DNA from: Semisulcospira habei
Taxonomy: Eukaryota > Mollusca > Gastropoda > Semisulcospiridae
Direction: 5' to 3'
Length of the DNA: 64,000 nucleotides
Assembly: GCA_036245525.1 (NCBI GenBank)
Contig: BTPG01000005.1
Coordinates: 121,797,279-121,861,278 of the forward strand
Below the pieces are notes generated by a model. That model made no database searches, had not been told where the DNA came from, and worked only from the letters and a program-made list of their open reading frames with translations. The position numbers and the translations under genes are program-made. The stretch's first letter is position 1. The number at the start of each line of letters is the position of its first letter. Shown one piece after another: positions 1 to 11,852 of this stretch.

Positions 1-502
1 GGAGTCTCGTCTATGACACCAAGAGCTTCTCATCCTCTCAGACAACTCCACGGTAGTCGCCTACATCCAGAAGCAGGGCGGGACGCACTCCCCATCCCTC
101 TGCATCCTCCTCTACGAGGTGCTCCGGTGGTGCGAAGATCGCGGCATCTCTCTTAGTCTTTTGAGCCAGACATATCCCGGGCCATCTCAATGTCCTAGCC
201 GATTCCCTCTCGCGACGCGGCCAGCTTCTCCACCCCAAGTGGACCCTCCGGCTGGACATCTTTTGGATGATCTGCACTGAATGGGAGACCCCCATGATCG
301 ACCTCTTCGCGACGAGGTGGAATCGTCAGCGTCCTCTCTTCGTCTCCCCCATTCCAGACCCGCTAGCCTGCTCTCTCCATTCCCTGGGATGGCCTCGTCG
401 CGTATGCCTACCCGCTGACGGTGCTCATCTGCAAGATCCTGCTCAAGCTCAAAGATTGCTGCATCGTGGTCCTGTTCTTGGTGGCTCCCTTCTGCTGGAC
501 TA
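1..502 (+). pseudogene. DIRS RNase H C-terminal half and following domain (fragment)
   Basis: Near the left edge one frame reads SDNSTVVAYIQKQGGT, the RNase H block with the catalytic Asp, followed after a frameshift (around 160) by HIPGHLNVLADSLSR, the usual end of the DIRS RNase H domain. From about 283 the frame reads ETPMIDLFATRWN, the conserved block after RNase H in DIRS-like elements. A further break near 395-420 moves the AYPLTVLICKIL part into another frame. This is the C-terminal piece of the RT/RNase H polyprotein; the RT itself is outside the window. Confidence 0.75.
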
Positions 503-506
503 GGTC

Positions 507-1713
507 ATGGACCACCGACCTCCTGAACCTCGCCATGGCCCCCCCCCCCCCGCTGCGACTAGCCACCCCATGCACGATGCTCAAGCAACCGCGGCAGGCG
601 CTCTACCATCCGTGCCCCGAACGACTCCTCCTCCACGCCTGGAGGATGTGCGGCAAGCCCTCGCCACTAGAGGCTTCTCAAGTGCAGCAGTGGAAGCTAT
701 CGCTACAGCCCGCAGACCCTCGACCAAACGAATTTACGAGGGAAAGTGGCGAGTCCTGTGCAACTGGTGTGGTGACAAGCACCTCTCTCACTCGGATCTG
801 ACGGTTCCGCAGCTGGCAGAGTTCTTCCTCTGGCTCTTCACCGACCAGCTTTTGGCACCAATCACCATTCGGGGCTACCTAGCAATGATCGCTGATACGT
901 ACCGGCATTCGGGGACGACCTGACCCTGGTAACCGCAAAGACCTAGCTGACCTTATGGCTCACTTCGGTCTACAACGTCCTGCCCTTCGCTCACTGGTGC
1001 CGCGATGGGACTTGCCCTGGGTGCTGACGTGGCTCAACTCTAACCGCTTCGAACCACTCCAGTTGGCGCGGTTACCTGACGTGATGCGGAAGACGTGCTT
1101 CCTACTGTCTCTCGCCACTGCTTCCAGGGTCAGCGAGGTGCACGCCATATCTGCACTTCCATCATGCTTGCAGTTCCGGACAGACGGCTCTGTGCAACTG
1201 CTGCCCGACCCGACTTTCCTAGCCAAGTCCCGTTCTCCATTGGCCGCCCCTCAGATGGTCACCGTTCAACCCTTGAGGGATCCAGGCTCTACCCGAGAGT
1301 CCAGACAACAGGACCTGATGAGAGCTTTACGTGTGTACCTGCTCCGGACCAAGCCGCTACGCAGGGGATGCACCTGCCTTTTCCTCTCTATGTCCCCAGG
1401 TAGAAATGACATCTCGGCCCAGATGATATCCTCCTGGCTCTGATGGGTGATACGCTCCGCCTACCAGGACCTCTCCCCTGATGCAGCCAAACGAATGAAC
1501 ATCAGGGCACATGAGGTCAGAGCCATGGCCGCAAGCCTCGCGGTCGACCGGAACTGCGCAGTCAAAGACATTGTGGCGGCCGTGGGCTGGCGATCAGAGT
1601 CGACCTTCGCCCGATTCTACCTGAGGGATCTCTCCGGCCAGCGCGAGAACCTATCGCTGGTGGGAGACATCACAGCGGCGCATCACTCCCTCCTGGCACC
1701 CCAGGTGCCATAG
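507..1713 (+). pseudogene. DIRS tyrosine recombinase (broken)
   Basis: Three consecutive reading-frame pieces (507-923, 955-1443, 1447-1713) together give a complete tyrosine recombinase. The N-terminal piece has a SAM-like core-binding region (TKRIYEGKWRVLCNWC). The middle piece contains ATASRVSEVHA with the first catalytic Arg. The last contains HEVR (the HxxR box), then VGWRSESTFARFYL with the conserved Trp and the nucleophile Tyr. So R, HxxR and Y are all still visible. A frameshift lies between 900 and 955 and a TGA at 1441-1443 separates the last two pieces, which are in one frame. The enzyme would have inserted the circular cDNA of the element. Family assignment is strong, function lost. 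Confidence 0.8.
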
Positions 1714-1829
1714 GTAATCTTAGTTAAAATTATCGGGAGGTTGTACCAGGGAGGACGGGTCTCGTTGGCATTATTTAAGGGTTAGGGGCGTTGTAAGCGG
1801 CACCCACCTCCTCTTCGTTATTCTTCCTA

Positions 1830-1885
1830 ACAGTAATGTCATCGGTAATGTGTTTTGAAAAATACTTACTGATGACATTACTCGG
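1830..1885. repeat. DIRS internal complementary region
   Basis: The stretch is an imperfect palindrome: AATGTCATCGGTAA on the left, TTACTGATGACATT on the right. The same motif recurs at 2089-2120, followed by GTATTTTTTGAAAAAATAC, which is complementary to the right half here. In DIRS elements the internal complementary region matches the two element termini and templates end completion; this arrangement fits. Confidence 0.65.
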
Positions 1886-2080
1886 ATGACCCTCCCACCT
1901 GCCGCGCTTGCCGCTGGTCCGCTAAGAAACAGACTGGCGGGAATCCGGTGGGCGCGTGACCGGATGAGGATGGAAGGGAGGCTACTCGGGTTACTGGCCA
2001 GCTTATAGCGCCCCTTGTTGCCTCCCTACCATATAGGCACACAACAATTTTGGCTAAAATTAGGCTAGCTAAGGCACTAT

Positions 2081-2120
2081 TCTTAACAATAATGTCATCG
2101 GTAAGTATTTTTTGAAAAAA
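2081..2120. repeat. DIRS right terminal repeat
   Basis: TTCTTAACAATAATGTCATC followed by GGTAAGTATTTTTTG repeats the motif of the 1830-1885 region. It is the last recognisable element sequence before unrelated AT-rich DNA, so it is read as the right inverted terminal repeat. The matching left terminus is outside the window. Confidence 0.5.
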
Positions 2121-2779
2121 TACATTTTAGAGAAAAATTCATTTTTCTTCTTTGACACATGTATTGATATATTGTGTAACAAGCAAATTAATATTCATGA
2201 GCTTGCTAGGTATACTTCCTTCCCAAAATCCCTTGCGCACGAAGAAGACTCGATCTTGCTGATACTTGGATTTTCAAAACGGAAACGCGAAATATTTTCA
2301 CACTGCAACATTAACGCGCAACTTATGTGTAGTAGTAATGACATACTTCTTAGTGTGTATGAATGCTCGAAATGTATATCGTATACACACACACAAACGG
2401 AGAACAGACGCCAGGAAACGTGCGAGTGAGTCGGGCTGGATCGACTGACAAGTGAAATTGACGAGATGTCAGCTGGCGATCGACAACCTGAGAAAAGAAC
2501 AAAATAAACAAACCTGCTGGCATTTTCCGCAATTATGCGTGATCAAGTTAAAAGTAGAATTTACTCAGCAACACGCACGGTTATACAATGCACTGATGTC
2601 TTCCTAGTCAATCGAAATCTACGCGCTGAGTCGACAGCTATGTGCGGCCGTCTGCCATTCATGTGTTTTGTCTAAACACCGCAATCAGCCACAAAATGAA
2701 TGATGCGAGGCATAGTTTTGTTTTGGACTGGATACATAAATTATATTGAGCAACAGTTTTGTTTGATGTAGTGCCGATA
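2121..2779. other. no gene recognised
   Basis: AT-rich sequence between the DIRS element and the first hairpin. Several short open frames exist on both strands but none shows a motif, splice-compatible exon or compositional bias. It is probably part of a ZNG1 intron. Confidence 0.4.
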
Positions 2780-2872
2780 AACAGACAGATGTGATTACTT
2801 GACTCGAATCAAATGTCCTTGTCTTCGACTCGGACATTTTTATTCAAGTCTCGTAATTGACGTCTGCCTGTT
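2780..2872. repeat. hairpin (foldback) of about 40 bp arms
   Basis: AACAGACAGATGTGATTACT on the left is matched by the reverse complement of AATTGACGTCTGCCTGTT on the right, and AAATGTCC pairs with GGACATTT around a loop of about 13 bases. Imperfect but continuous pairing over some 38 bases. No TTAA ends seen. Confidence 0.6.
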
Positions 2873-2950
2873 ATCACACTTTTGTCAAGCAAAATGTTGT
2901 TCAATATAAATGAAAAGAAAAGGGGAGACTGCCAGTGCTAATATTTTAGG

Positions 2951-3450
2951 AAGGTTACAAAGTAAAGTAGGTTATAGCACTGCACTATCGACTGCAACCC
3001 CTTCCCCCCTTTTGGTAGGTTCTCTTTTAGGGTGCATGGAAATTTAACTCTAGGTGGTGGCATGGAATGTATGCCCCTGCAGACACCACAGTAAAATGTG
3101 GTTGTCATTGCAGGTAGGCAGAATTTCCTGCCTCCTCCAGTATTGCCGATGGTGTGCTGAAGAGGTCGCCAAGACCGAAACAGCTGTCCACACCGGCTAA
3201 ATATCTCCCCCCTTGGAGGACCTAGATTTAAATTTCCATGCACTGAGTGGCTGGAACAGTGGATATGTGATACGCCCCCTTCAGGGGGGCTTCCATATGC
3301 ATTGCTTTTGGTCACTCTCTTAGCGCCCCTCTCTTTCCTATCTCTTTTTTTTTTTTTTGTGCTTTGGCCACAGTAGATCTATGATCACTGGTCGATCATG
3401 CACATTTCTCTCCCCTGACAGTGCTATAACCTACTTTACTTTGTAACCTT
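2951..3450. mobile_element. foldback MITE with a perfect 32 bp terminal inverted repeat
   Basis: Positions 2951-2982 (beginning AAGGTTACAAAGTAAAGTAG) are the exact reverse complement of 3419-3450. A second inverted pair is nested inside (TGCATGGAAATTTAA at about 3033 against TTAAATTTCCATGCA at about 3228). The 14-base word GTTGTTCAATATAA occurs at 2896-2909 and 3452-3465, outside the inverted repeats, and may mark the insertion site, though 41 bp separate it from the left terminus. No transposase is encoded. Confidence 0.65.
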
Positions 3451-3919
3451 CGTTGTTCAATATAATATAATAACTGTGACTAGCAAGAGACTTAGATCCT
3501 CATGAGCCCACACCTCTGGGTAGCTTTTCTATGCCTGTGGCAGTGTTGAAAGGAGATTTACAGCCAGACTGCTCATATTATTCAGTCATTTTTTTTGATA
3601 ACTTTTTACTAGTCACAGGAAATGAATCAACTGTTATACAGTAGCTACACTGTAGTGCTGAAAACGCTTGGCGTCTGTTAAGAGATATGAATGGAAGCAA
3701 GCATTTTGCAATATGTCACTTTCAGAAATGTTATTCTTTTGAAAGTTAATCTTTTGGCTGTTGTAACGATTCCTGCAGGAATCACTTTGACAGAAAGTGC
3801 TTCTGACAGCCACAATGTTAATTTTCTTCTGCATGAAGCCATTGGTGCTTTTTACAGTACTGGGGGCTGTATGCATTAGGGAGTTAAGTGTAAAGTGTAA
3901 TATCTATTTCTATTGTCAG

Positions 3920-4334
3920 GGTGTTTTGGCAGTCTCAGGAAAAGACCATCGAATGATTATCCAGGCTGTTCATGAGCTGTATGATGTGCAGTTTACCACA
4001 CCATGGGCTGCAGAACAGAGAACAGGCACCATTGTCTTCATAGGTTTGCAACATTATCACATCATTTTTTGTCAGTATGTGTGGGTGAATGTGCATGTGC
4101 GCATGTGTGTTTGAAAATGCATGATCATGTATAGATTGAAAGCTAAAAAGAAAACAAAACTGACCACCCTTAGCATGACCTAGCCACTAAAATTGTCATT
4201 TTTATTTCATGATGGTTACCGTAAGTTTTTCCTGCCTACGCATAGTATTACCAGGTATATTCTTTTTTGTAGGGCGCAATTTGGACAGGATGGTACTACA
4301 AGAGGCACTGCAGGCATGCATATTTTCCAGATGA
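3920..4334 (+). CDS. ZNG1: ZNG1 (CBWD) metal-chaperone GTPase, last two exons
   Basis: Exon 3920-4043 follows an acceptor (TTCTATTGTCAG) and ends at a donor GTTTGC in phase 1; exon 4273-4334 follows TTTTTTGTAG and ends at TGA 4332-4334. Joined, they read GVLAVSGKDHRMIIQAVHEL and, further on, a segment ending VFIGRNLDRMVLQEALQACI, the C-terminal CobW_C domain of COBW-domain proteins, with the hallmark HELY and FIGRNLD blocks. ZNG1 is a zinc-transferring GTPase that metallates methionine aminopeptidase. The GTPase core must lie upstream of the window, so the DIRS copy and the 2951 MITE probably sit in one of its introns. The protein ends a little earlier than the human one. Confidence 0.8.
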
Positions 4335-4449
4335 TAATCGATGTCTACACACCAACTGGCCCAATTTTCATGTTTTGTCATCATTGTTTTTTACATGTGT
4401 GCAAAGAGCGATAACTGAGACCGTTTCTGTGTCATTTCCTTGCATCCAC

Positions 4450-4455
4450 AATAAA
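4450..4455 (+). promoter_or_regulatory. candidate poly(A) signal of ZNG1
   Basis: AATAAA 116 bases after the ZNG1 stop codon and 460 bases before the start of the next gene on the same strand. Confidence 0.5.
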
Positions 4456-4914
4456 TGAATTATAAAAGAAATGCTACTCAACGCTGTGTGTGAGCTACTT
4501 TTCTTCATGTGAATGTCTGTTTTTGCCAACATCAGACATTGATCTGTCCTAGGAAGGCAAAAGATAGAGAAGTTCATTTTTTGCGAAGTGAGATTTTTAT
4601 TGTATTACTTTAAAAAATTTCTTTTCACAAAAATGGACTTGCTGTCTTTTTCCCTATTAGGGCTGATATCTCATTTTCGCTTCTCTGTCCCTCTCATTAT
4701 TAATCAGGTGTGCGTTTCATAGTCGCAAGTGCTCGAGAGAGGTGTTTTATAAAAATGGGTTTTATAGGACTCAGCACTACGAGCGCTTTCATCACTCATA
4801 AGTGCTTAAATAAAAAACTACAGGCGCTGGTTTACCAGTTTTTGTGTGTAGAATACATTTAGACTGGCTGAAATGCCGCGTGACCAGTCACGTGACGGAC
4901 ACTTTGCACTTGCC

Positions 4915-7900
4915 ATGGCGGTGCATCTTCTACTGGACAGAGATTCATCTTTCCTCTTCCATGTGATGATGCTAGTGTTCCTGCCAATAAGCACCAACGG
5001 ACGACGAATTGAAACAGCGCAAGAAAATATCACCAATACCACCGCAAACGCACTTATGTTAGAAACGGACAGTACTTTAGTTTTGTCTACGGGAACGTGG
5101 ACAACGGCCCAGATTCAAAATGGCGGCGTTGTTACTAAAAAATTGCTTTCAGAAGGGCGGGTCCAGCGAGGCGTCATGTCAAAGCTGAAGAGTTTGTGGA
5201 AAGATAAAACTGGAAAAGATAAATCAGAGTGGGACTTGTCGAGAGAGGAGGCAGCGGAACATTTTGAGGAGTACTATAAGTGCTTGAAAAAGAATATAGA
5301 CATTGCCACGTCCATCACAAACGGGATTGACATGCCGGTGCACGCCGTCTTGGCTTTGGAAGGCGAGACTATCACGCTAGGGTGTCTTGTGTGGTGAGAA
5401 CATTGTGACGGTATAAAATAAAAATAATCATCTGACTTGACGCCGCGACAGGCCTAAGGTCTGTAATTGCAACAAGTCGAGTCAAATCATTATTTTTAGT
5501 GACCGGTCATTACTGGTGAGAATCTTAGTTCAGAAACCGATCTTTGGAAAGAAAATGCATAGACTCTGTAGAGACACAGGCAAGTGACACTGACAAACAG
5601 AAATCGGTTTCGAATAACTTCACACATGCACGGTTCACACACACACAAAATCAACATGGAGTGTATGCACATGAAACACGATAATTCCTTGTAAGTCATT
5701 GTGAGGTTTTCTTGACTGCCCGAAAGCGGCAGTGACGCAAAACAAAGAACTAACAAACCAGAATTACGTCATTACGCCTTCTCCACACGTACCATCCTGT
5801 TTATTTTCAGTCCCAGACTGTAGACTATACCCTTTTGTCTTCTCAGTAAAGTCTGACGGAAGACGCAAGCTTAAAAGTATTGCCAGATCAGCCTTACGAC
5901 GAGATCGATCATGATACCTAACAGGCTAGGGTAGACCCAGACATGTCTATCTCAAGCGATGGTTTGGAAACCCTGAGGCCGGCGCATGCTAATCGGGCAG
6001 TATACCTTGAGGTACTAAGTCGACCCATCATTCAGTGCCGTTCAGTGACGCTGGCTGACTCCCTCGATTCGCGGCTACCGCTGCCGGTCAGCGGTAGGGA
6101 GTCGAAAGAGACAGCCAGTGCGTTCTTGCGGTAGGTTATCTCACTAATGTCCGTACAGCATCCGTCCTGACCAGGACAAGCAGTCCCAACAAGCCGTATG
6201 GCAGCATCTGCGTCGAGATGACGCCACCATGGGGGCGCTAGAGTTCAGTGAGCGCATCTTCATGACGCCTCAGAGCGGCCTCGTCATCAAAAACACTGAC
6301 GTCGGCGACGCTGGGCAGTACACGTGCCTGCACAAGAGGGACTACGTCGCTGTCTACCAAGTGGACATCATCGCGCAGGAGCGACGCAAAATGGTTTGTT
6401 TCTTATTTACAAGGGCCGCTCAATCGGACATCTTGTCTACGGCAGTAAAACTTTGGCTCGGCTAGTCGGAATGTCAGACGCTTCCAAAACTGAATCTAGA
6501 ATTTCCACAAACTTACTAATTAGCACATTTAGCCTCGTCGCCCTACAGCAGGAGATAGATCGATCGTGATAATTCAAGGGTAGTGCCAGATGAGCTTGGA
6601 GTCGTTAGGTGACACCTCCAAAATCAGTTGAGGGAGTTACCGGCCCTGGTAGTCGAGACCATACACAGCTTGTTTTGTAGTGTTCTTTTTTGCTTGTTTT
6701 TTTCTAGTTTAATAGGACTGTACTGACTCAAAAAGTTAGGAGAGTCATTGTAGCCACAAGAAGAAGTTCCTGTCAAGTTCTCTCTCTTGTGCTAGCTCCT
6801 GTTGGAGCAGAGGACGGACGGAGGATTTCGAGTGCTGTGGTGAGTGGACCGGCCGGTCGGTGCGGGCAATATGGCGACATCAGCTGTGCACGTTGAACCC
6901 GTGTTTGTAAAGGCGAGCGACATGCCGGGAGACGCCAGTGTACTGGAGGCGTGTTTGGCGGCCGAAAGTGTCTCTGGCAGAGAAACAATTGCTGGAGCTC
7001 AGCGTATCCGCGGGCTATGGCGAATATATCCTTTGAATAGAGAGGCCAGGACAACTTTATTGGTAAATGGAATGGAGATAGGTGGGCGATCTCTCTGTCT
7101 ACACGACAAGAACCCTTACATTCTGCGGGAATCTCGCTCAGAAACACCGACTACACGGCTTTACATACAGGACATACGGCCCATCAGCGTAGCAGACGAA
7201 GAGGTTATTACCCTCTTCGAAAGACTCGGATGTGTCAGGCGCTCTTCTATCACATATGACGTGCCCGTAACACTGATGGTAAGCTGACCCGTTTCCTGAC
7301 CGGCCGTCGGTTTGTTTACATTGAGATCCCGACGGTTCCACTAGAGCGTAGTTTTCAGATGGGCCCCTTCAGAATTTCTATATTCTACAAGGAAATGAAG
7401 AAAACGCACGAGCAGAAGTGTTCCAACTGCCTGCAGACAGGACACTACACTCATGAATGCGTTAATCAGGTGGTGTGTCGTGGGTGCAGACAGGGTGGAC
7501 ACAGAGAAAAAGAGGGCAGTTGTGTTCAACTCACTGACAACCGAGGGAAACACGGCTGACCCAGTAATTGACACGGACATTGCCGACGTTATTGTGACAT
7601 TCCCTGCCGTGACACCAACAGACTCTGACCCCAAAACCGATCCCGTGCCGCCCGCTTCGTCTGCTTCTGGTGAAAGCGCTGATGTGGGTCAGCGTGTACA
7701 GAAAGGTCGCCAGCTGTTGGAAAGAGGTCGCCACGAGAAGAAAGGAAAACAAACGAAGCTTACCAGTCTTGTCCAACGTAGACACCGATCGGAAACACCT
7801 AACAAAAGACTGAGATCGGAATCTAATTCCCCTCCTCAATCCCCAGGTAAAAACGCACGCACTCTAATGCCAACAAAGGACGGTCGGGAGACTGGAACCA

Positions 7901-10900
7901 CTGAATCTTCAGAGTCCGACTCCGTGTCTCTTCCACAGGGCCTGACCTAACAAAATTGGTCGAATATGTGGCTCTTTCCCGGTCCGGACCTCGCACCCAT
8001 CCCTGGACTATGAGATGCGATTCAAAGTATTATCATTATGAAAAGATTAATAAATAAACATTGTTAGGTCCTTTATGGATGCTATATCAAATATTAATGT
8101 TGTAACGCTCAACGTAAGAGGAATTAGAAATAAGCGAAAACGAAATGTAGTGTTTCGATTTCTTAGACAGAAAAAAGTGGATATTGCATGTTTACAAGAA
8201 ACGTATATTACTGACGACGTGAAGGAGGAGTGGCAGAATGAATGGGGTGGTCAATTGTTCTGTTGGTGTGTTAGCAGTCGTTCAATGGGTCAGGTTATCT
8301 TAGTGCGAAGAGATTTTATATACGATACAAAACTCGTACATCACTCAGACAGAATACTGTCTCTGGAGGTGTCTATTGATGACAACATACTTATGATACA
8401 CAACGTATATGCTCCGGCTTCAGGGAAAAAGGCTCATTTCTTTGAGCAGCTGGTACAACACTTGAATTATTATCCTATATCGTCTGTCTTGGTGTGTGGA
8501 GACTTTAATTGTGTTCTAGACAACAATAAAGACGTAATTAGTGGAGACAAGCACTCGGTGAAGAACGTTTCCTCTTTTAATGACTTTCTGATTAACAGTG
8601 ATTTGAACGACACATGGAGATTACTGAACCCACAGCAGACGGAGTTTACATGGTCTAGAAATAACCCCACTCAAGCTAGACGGTTAGACTACGCGCTTTC
8701 TTCCGATGAAGTGTTTGACAGAATTCTCTCCTGTGAGCATGAGTCGGTGTCTTTTTCTGACCATAGATGTGTCACTTTAAAGTACTGTATATCTAATGTT
8801 ACTAGAGGCCCAGGCTACTGAAAATATAACAACAGCCTTCTAAAAGATGAGCAGTGCGTCAAAATGATGAATGCATTAATCTCTAATTTTAAGGCTACGA
8901 CAGATGAAACGGATAGTCAGATAAAATGGGAGTTATTAAAAATTCAAATACGTGAACTCAGTGTAAACTTTTGCCAAATTAAAAAACGAAAGGAAAGCAA
9001 AAGGTTAGAGGATTTACAAAGAAGACTAATAGTTTTGGTATAGCACTTGCCAACAATCCCAGTAACATTGATATTCAGCAACTACGTCAGAAAACAAAGA
9101 TTGAACTTGAAATCTTTGAACAGCACGTTGCAAATAGCGCTCGAGTCCGTGCTCGAGTAAAGTGGATAGGAAGGCGAAAAAAATACGAAGTATTTTTTTA
9201 ATTTAGAAAAAGCTCGAGCGAATTCCAAAGTAATGGATAAATTAACGCTGGAAGATGGGTCAGTAGTTACAGATCAAAACAAGGAGGAACAGATGAAACA
9301 CTTTACATCACTGTATGCATATCGCATAGACCAGTCACGCATGAGTCGCTTGGCGGATGATTTCATAAGTGACGCTGCAATTCCAAAACTTTCATCCCTT
9401 GATAGTGAGTCATGTGAAGGTTTAATAACAGTAGATGAAGCCTCCATTGGTTTGAAACATTTAAATAACGGGTCAGCCCCTGGCTGTGATGGTATTACAG
9501 TAGAATTCATGAAAATGTTTTGGGTCCATCTGAAGGATCTTGTGGTGGACTCCTTGAACAAGGCCTTTGACAATGGCGCTTTGTCTCCTTCACAGACCAA
9601 AGCAGTCATTACTCTAATACATAAAGGGAAAGATCTAAGTCGAGATACTTTGAGAAACTGGCGTCCAATCTCCCTAACAAATACAGATTATAAAATTTTG
9701 GCCAGCGTGGTCGGAGATATCGTCCACGAAGATCAAAAAGGTTTTATCAGAGGTCGCAAAATCTCTACAGCTATAAGGTTAATTGATGACACCGTTGAGT
9801 ACATGAACCAAATAAACTCTCCAGGATTACTGCTGGCGCTCGATTACGAATCTGCCTATGATAGTATATCCAAAGGAATTTATTTTATATTCTCTAGAAA
9901 AAGTTGGGTTTGGTCGTGAATTCGTTCGGTGGGTATCTGTTATTATGTCAGACGCTAAGAGTTGTGTTAATTACTGTGGCTGGTTGTTGGGGTTCTTCCC
10001 TGCAGCACGCGGAATCCGTCAAGGTTGTCCGTTCTCACCATTAGCCTTTGTCGTTGCGATGGAACTCTTTGCAATTAAAATTCGACAATGCAAAGAAATA
10101 AGGGACTTGTAATGCCGTATGATGGATCCGACGAACTGAAGTTATTAAAGATTCTTCTCTACGCTGATGATGTAACCATGTTCTTGAAAGACGAACATGA
10201 CCTAAGAAACACTCTTGCCATAGTTAATCATTTCTCAAAGTTTTCGGGCCTACAGCTTAATAAGAATAAATCAGAAGCCATGTGGCTAGGCTCGAAAAAG
10301 AACTGTGATCAACAGTATGGAGTACTCCGTTGGAGCAAAAAGGTTAAAATTCTTGGAATCTACTTTAAAAATGACCGGCCAGCGTCACAGGTTGAGGAAA
10401 ACTGGACCGGTAGAATTCAAAACATGAAAAGTATAATATCGAGATGGAAAAAGCGGAAATTAAGCATACGGGGGAAAGCTTGCGTTGTTAAAACATTTAT
10501 TATCTCGCAGATGGTATATGCAATGCAAGCGCTCAGTATCCCCTCAGATGTACTAGACGAAATAAACACTTTGCTTTTCAGATATTTATGGAAGAACACA
10601 AATTTGAATAAGAAGGCCTTTGAGAAGGTAAAACGTTCAGTTATGTGCAGTGATTATTGTGAGGGGGGAATTAAAATGATTAACATGAGGGATATGCAAG
10701 CCTCCTTTCTCTGTGAGTGGGCAGCGAGGCTGCGTACAGCCATAAAACCCACGCGAGATACTGTCATGCCCAAACATGCGCTAGGTGTTTTTGGTCATGA
10801 CTTGATATGTTTTGAATTTAATATCAATTCCAAAAAATGTAAAGGGCTTGAAAATATTAAGTCGACCTTCTGGAGAGACGTCATAATGTCATGGTTGGAT

Positions 10901-11774
10901 ACTGTTAAAATCAAGCCCAGTACGGTCCTGTGGAATAACAAGTTATTAATGTACAAGTCTAACGTTCTTAAAGACTGGGTCCGCGCAGGTGTCTATCGAG
11001 TGGAGGATGTGAAGGAAGATGGCGAGATTATGTCGTTTGAAAATGTCTGTCGCATTGTTGGAGATTCCCCCTGCTGGAATACAACGTTGTAAAAAGTGTC
11101 CTTACCTCGTACATGCGATGCCCTAATAACAACGCTGACTCCATGCAGAGAGTACAACGCCAACTTCAGCAAAGGAGTTTAGGATAACAATTGTGCAGCA
11201 GAAATACAGTCCCCTTTGTGCCCTTCATTTCTGGGCGATGGTTTGATGAAGGTGAATGGCAATGGGGTATTGTGAATAGAGCAACAAAGGAAGTGAGGTT
11301 GCGAGAACTGCAGTGGAAAATTCTACACAATATTTACCCAACCAATATTTTATTGTCTAAAATGGGCGTCGTTAATAATAGATACTGCAGCTTTTGTCCT
11401 CATGAAGTTGACTTTATTGAGCATTTTTTCTATTTTTGTGATTCAATATCTCGAATCTGGAAAAGAGTTGAACAACTTTGTTCAGGAAAATGCAATGTAC
11501 AGATACGCATAACCCCTGCCCAAGCCTTGTTGGGATACCGTGATAACGTGTTAGGAGCAGGAGAAATTGCATTTTAGTAACTACGTCTCCTTTAAGTAGT
11601 AGCTAATCGGTGTATTAGCAAGTACAAACATGGTACACCAATAGATATCATATTTTTGTTTGAATCTGAACTTAGAATAAGAAATTTTTCTGTGGTAGAG
11701 ACAATGACGTTTCCCGCAGATTCACGTAATAGTAGTTGCACGTGACTCACATCTCGCGCTACAGTGATTGTGAA

Positions 11775-11852
<78 letters not shown>

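Larger units (their letters stand above)
1..2120 (+). mobile_element. 3' part of a DIRS-type (tyrosine recombinase) retrotransposon
   Basis: The order RNase H, post-RNase H domain, tyrosine recombinase, internal complementary region and right terminal repeat is that of DIRS elements, which integrate through a recombinase rather than an integrase. The 5' part (gag, reverse transcriptase, left terminal repeat) lies before the window. The coding part is broken by frameshifts and stops, so this copy is inactive. The right boundary is taken as the end of the copy of the terminal motif near 2090-2120. Confidence 0.8.
6844..11577 (+). mobile_element. Tx1/L1-superfamily non-LTR retrotransposon, nearly full length, decayed
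   Basis: ORF1 (zinc-knuckle protein) is followed by ORF2 with an APE endonuclease, reverse transcriptase and a C-terminal zf-RVT-like region. The element lies sense in intron 2 of the Ig gene. It is inactivated by frameshifts and stops in both ORFs. Limits given are those of the coding region; untranslated ends and a target duplication could not be fixed by eye. Confidence 0.75.
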
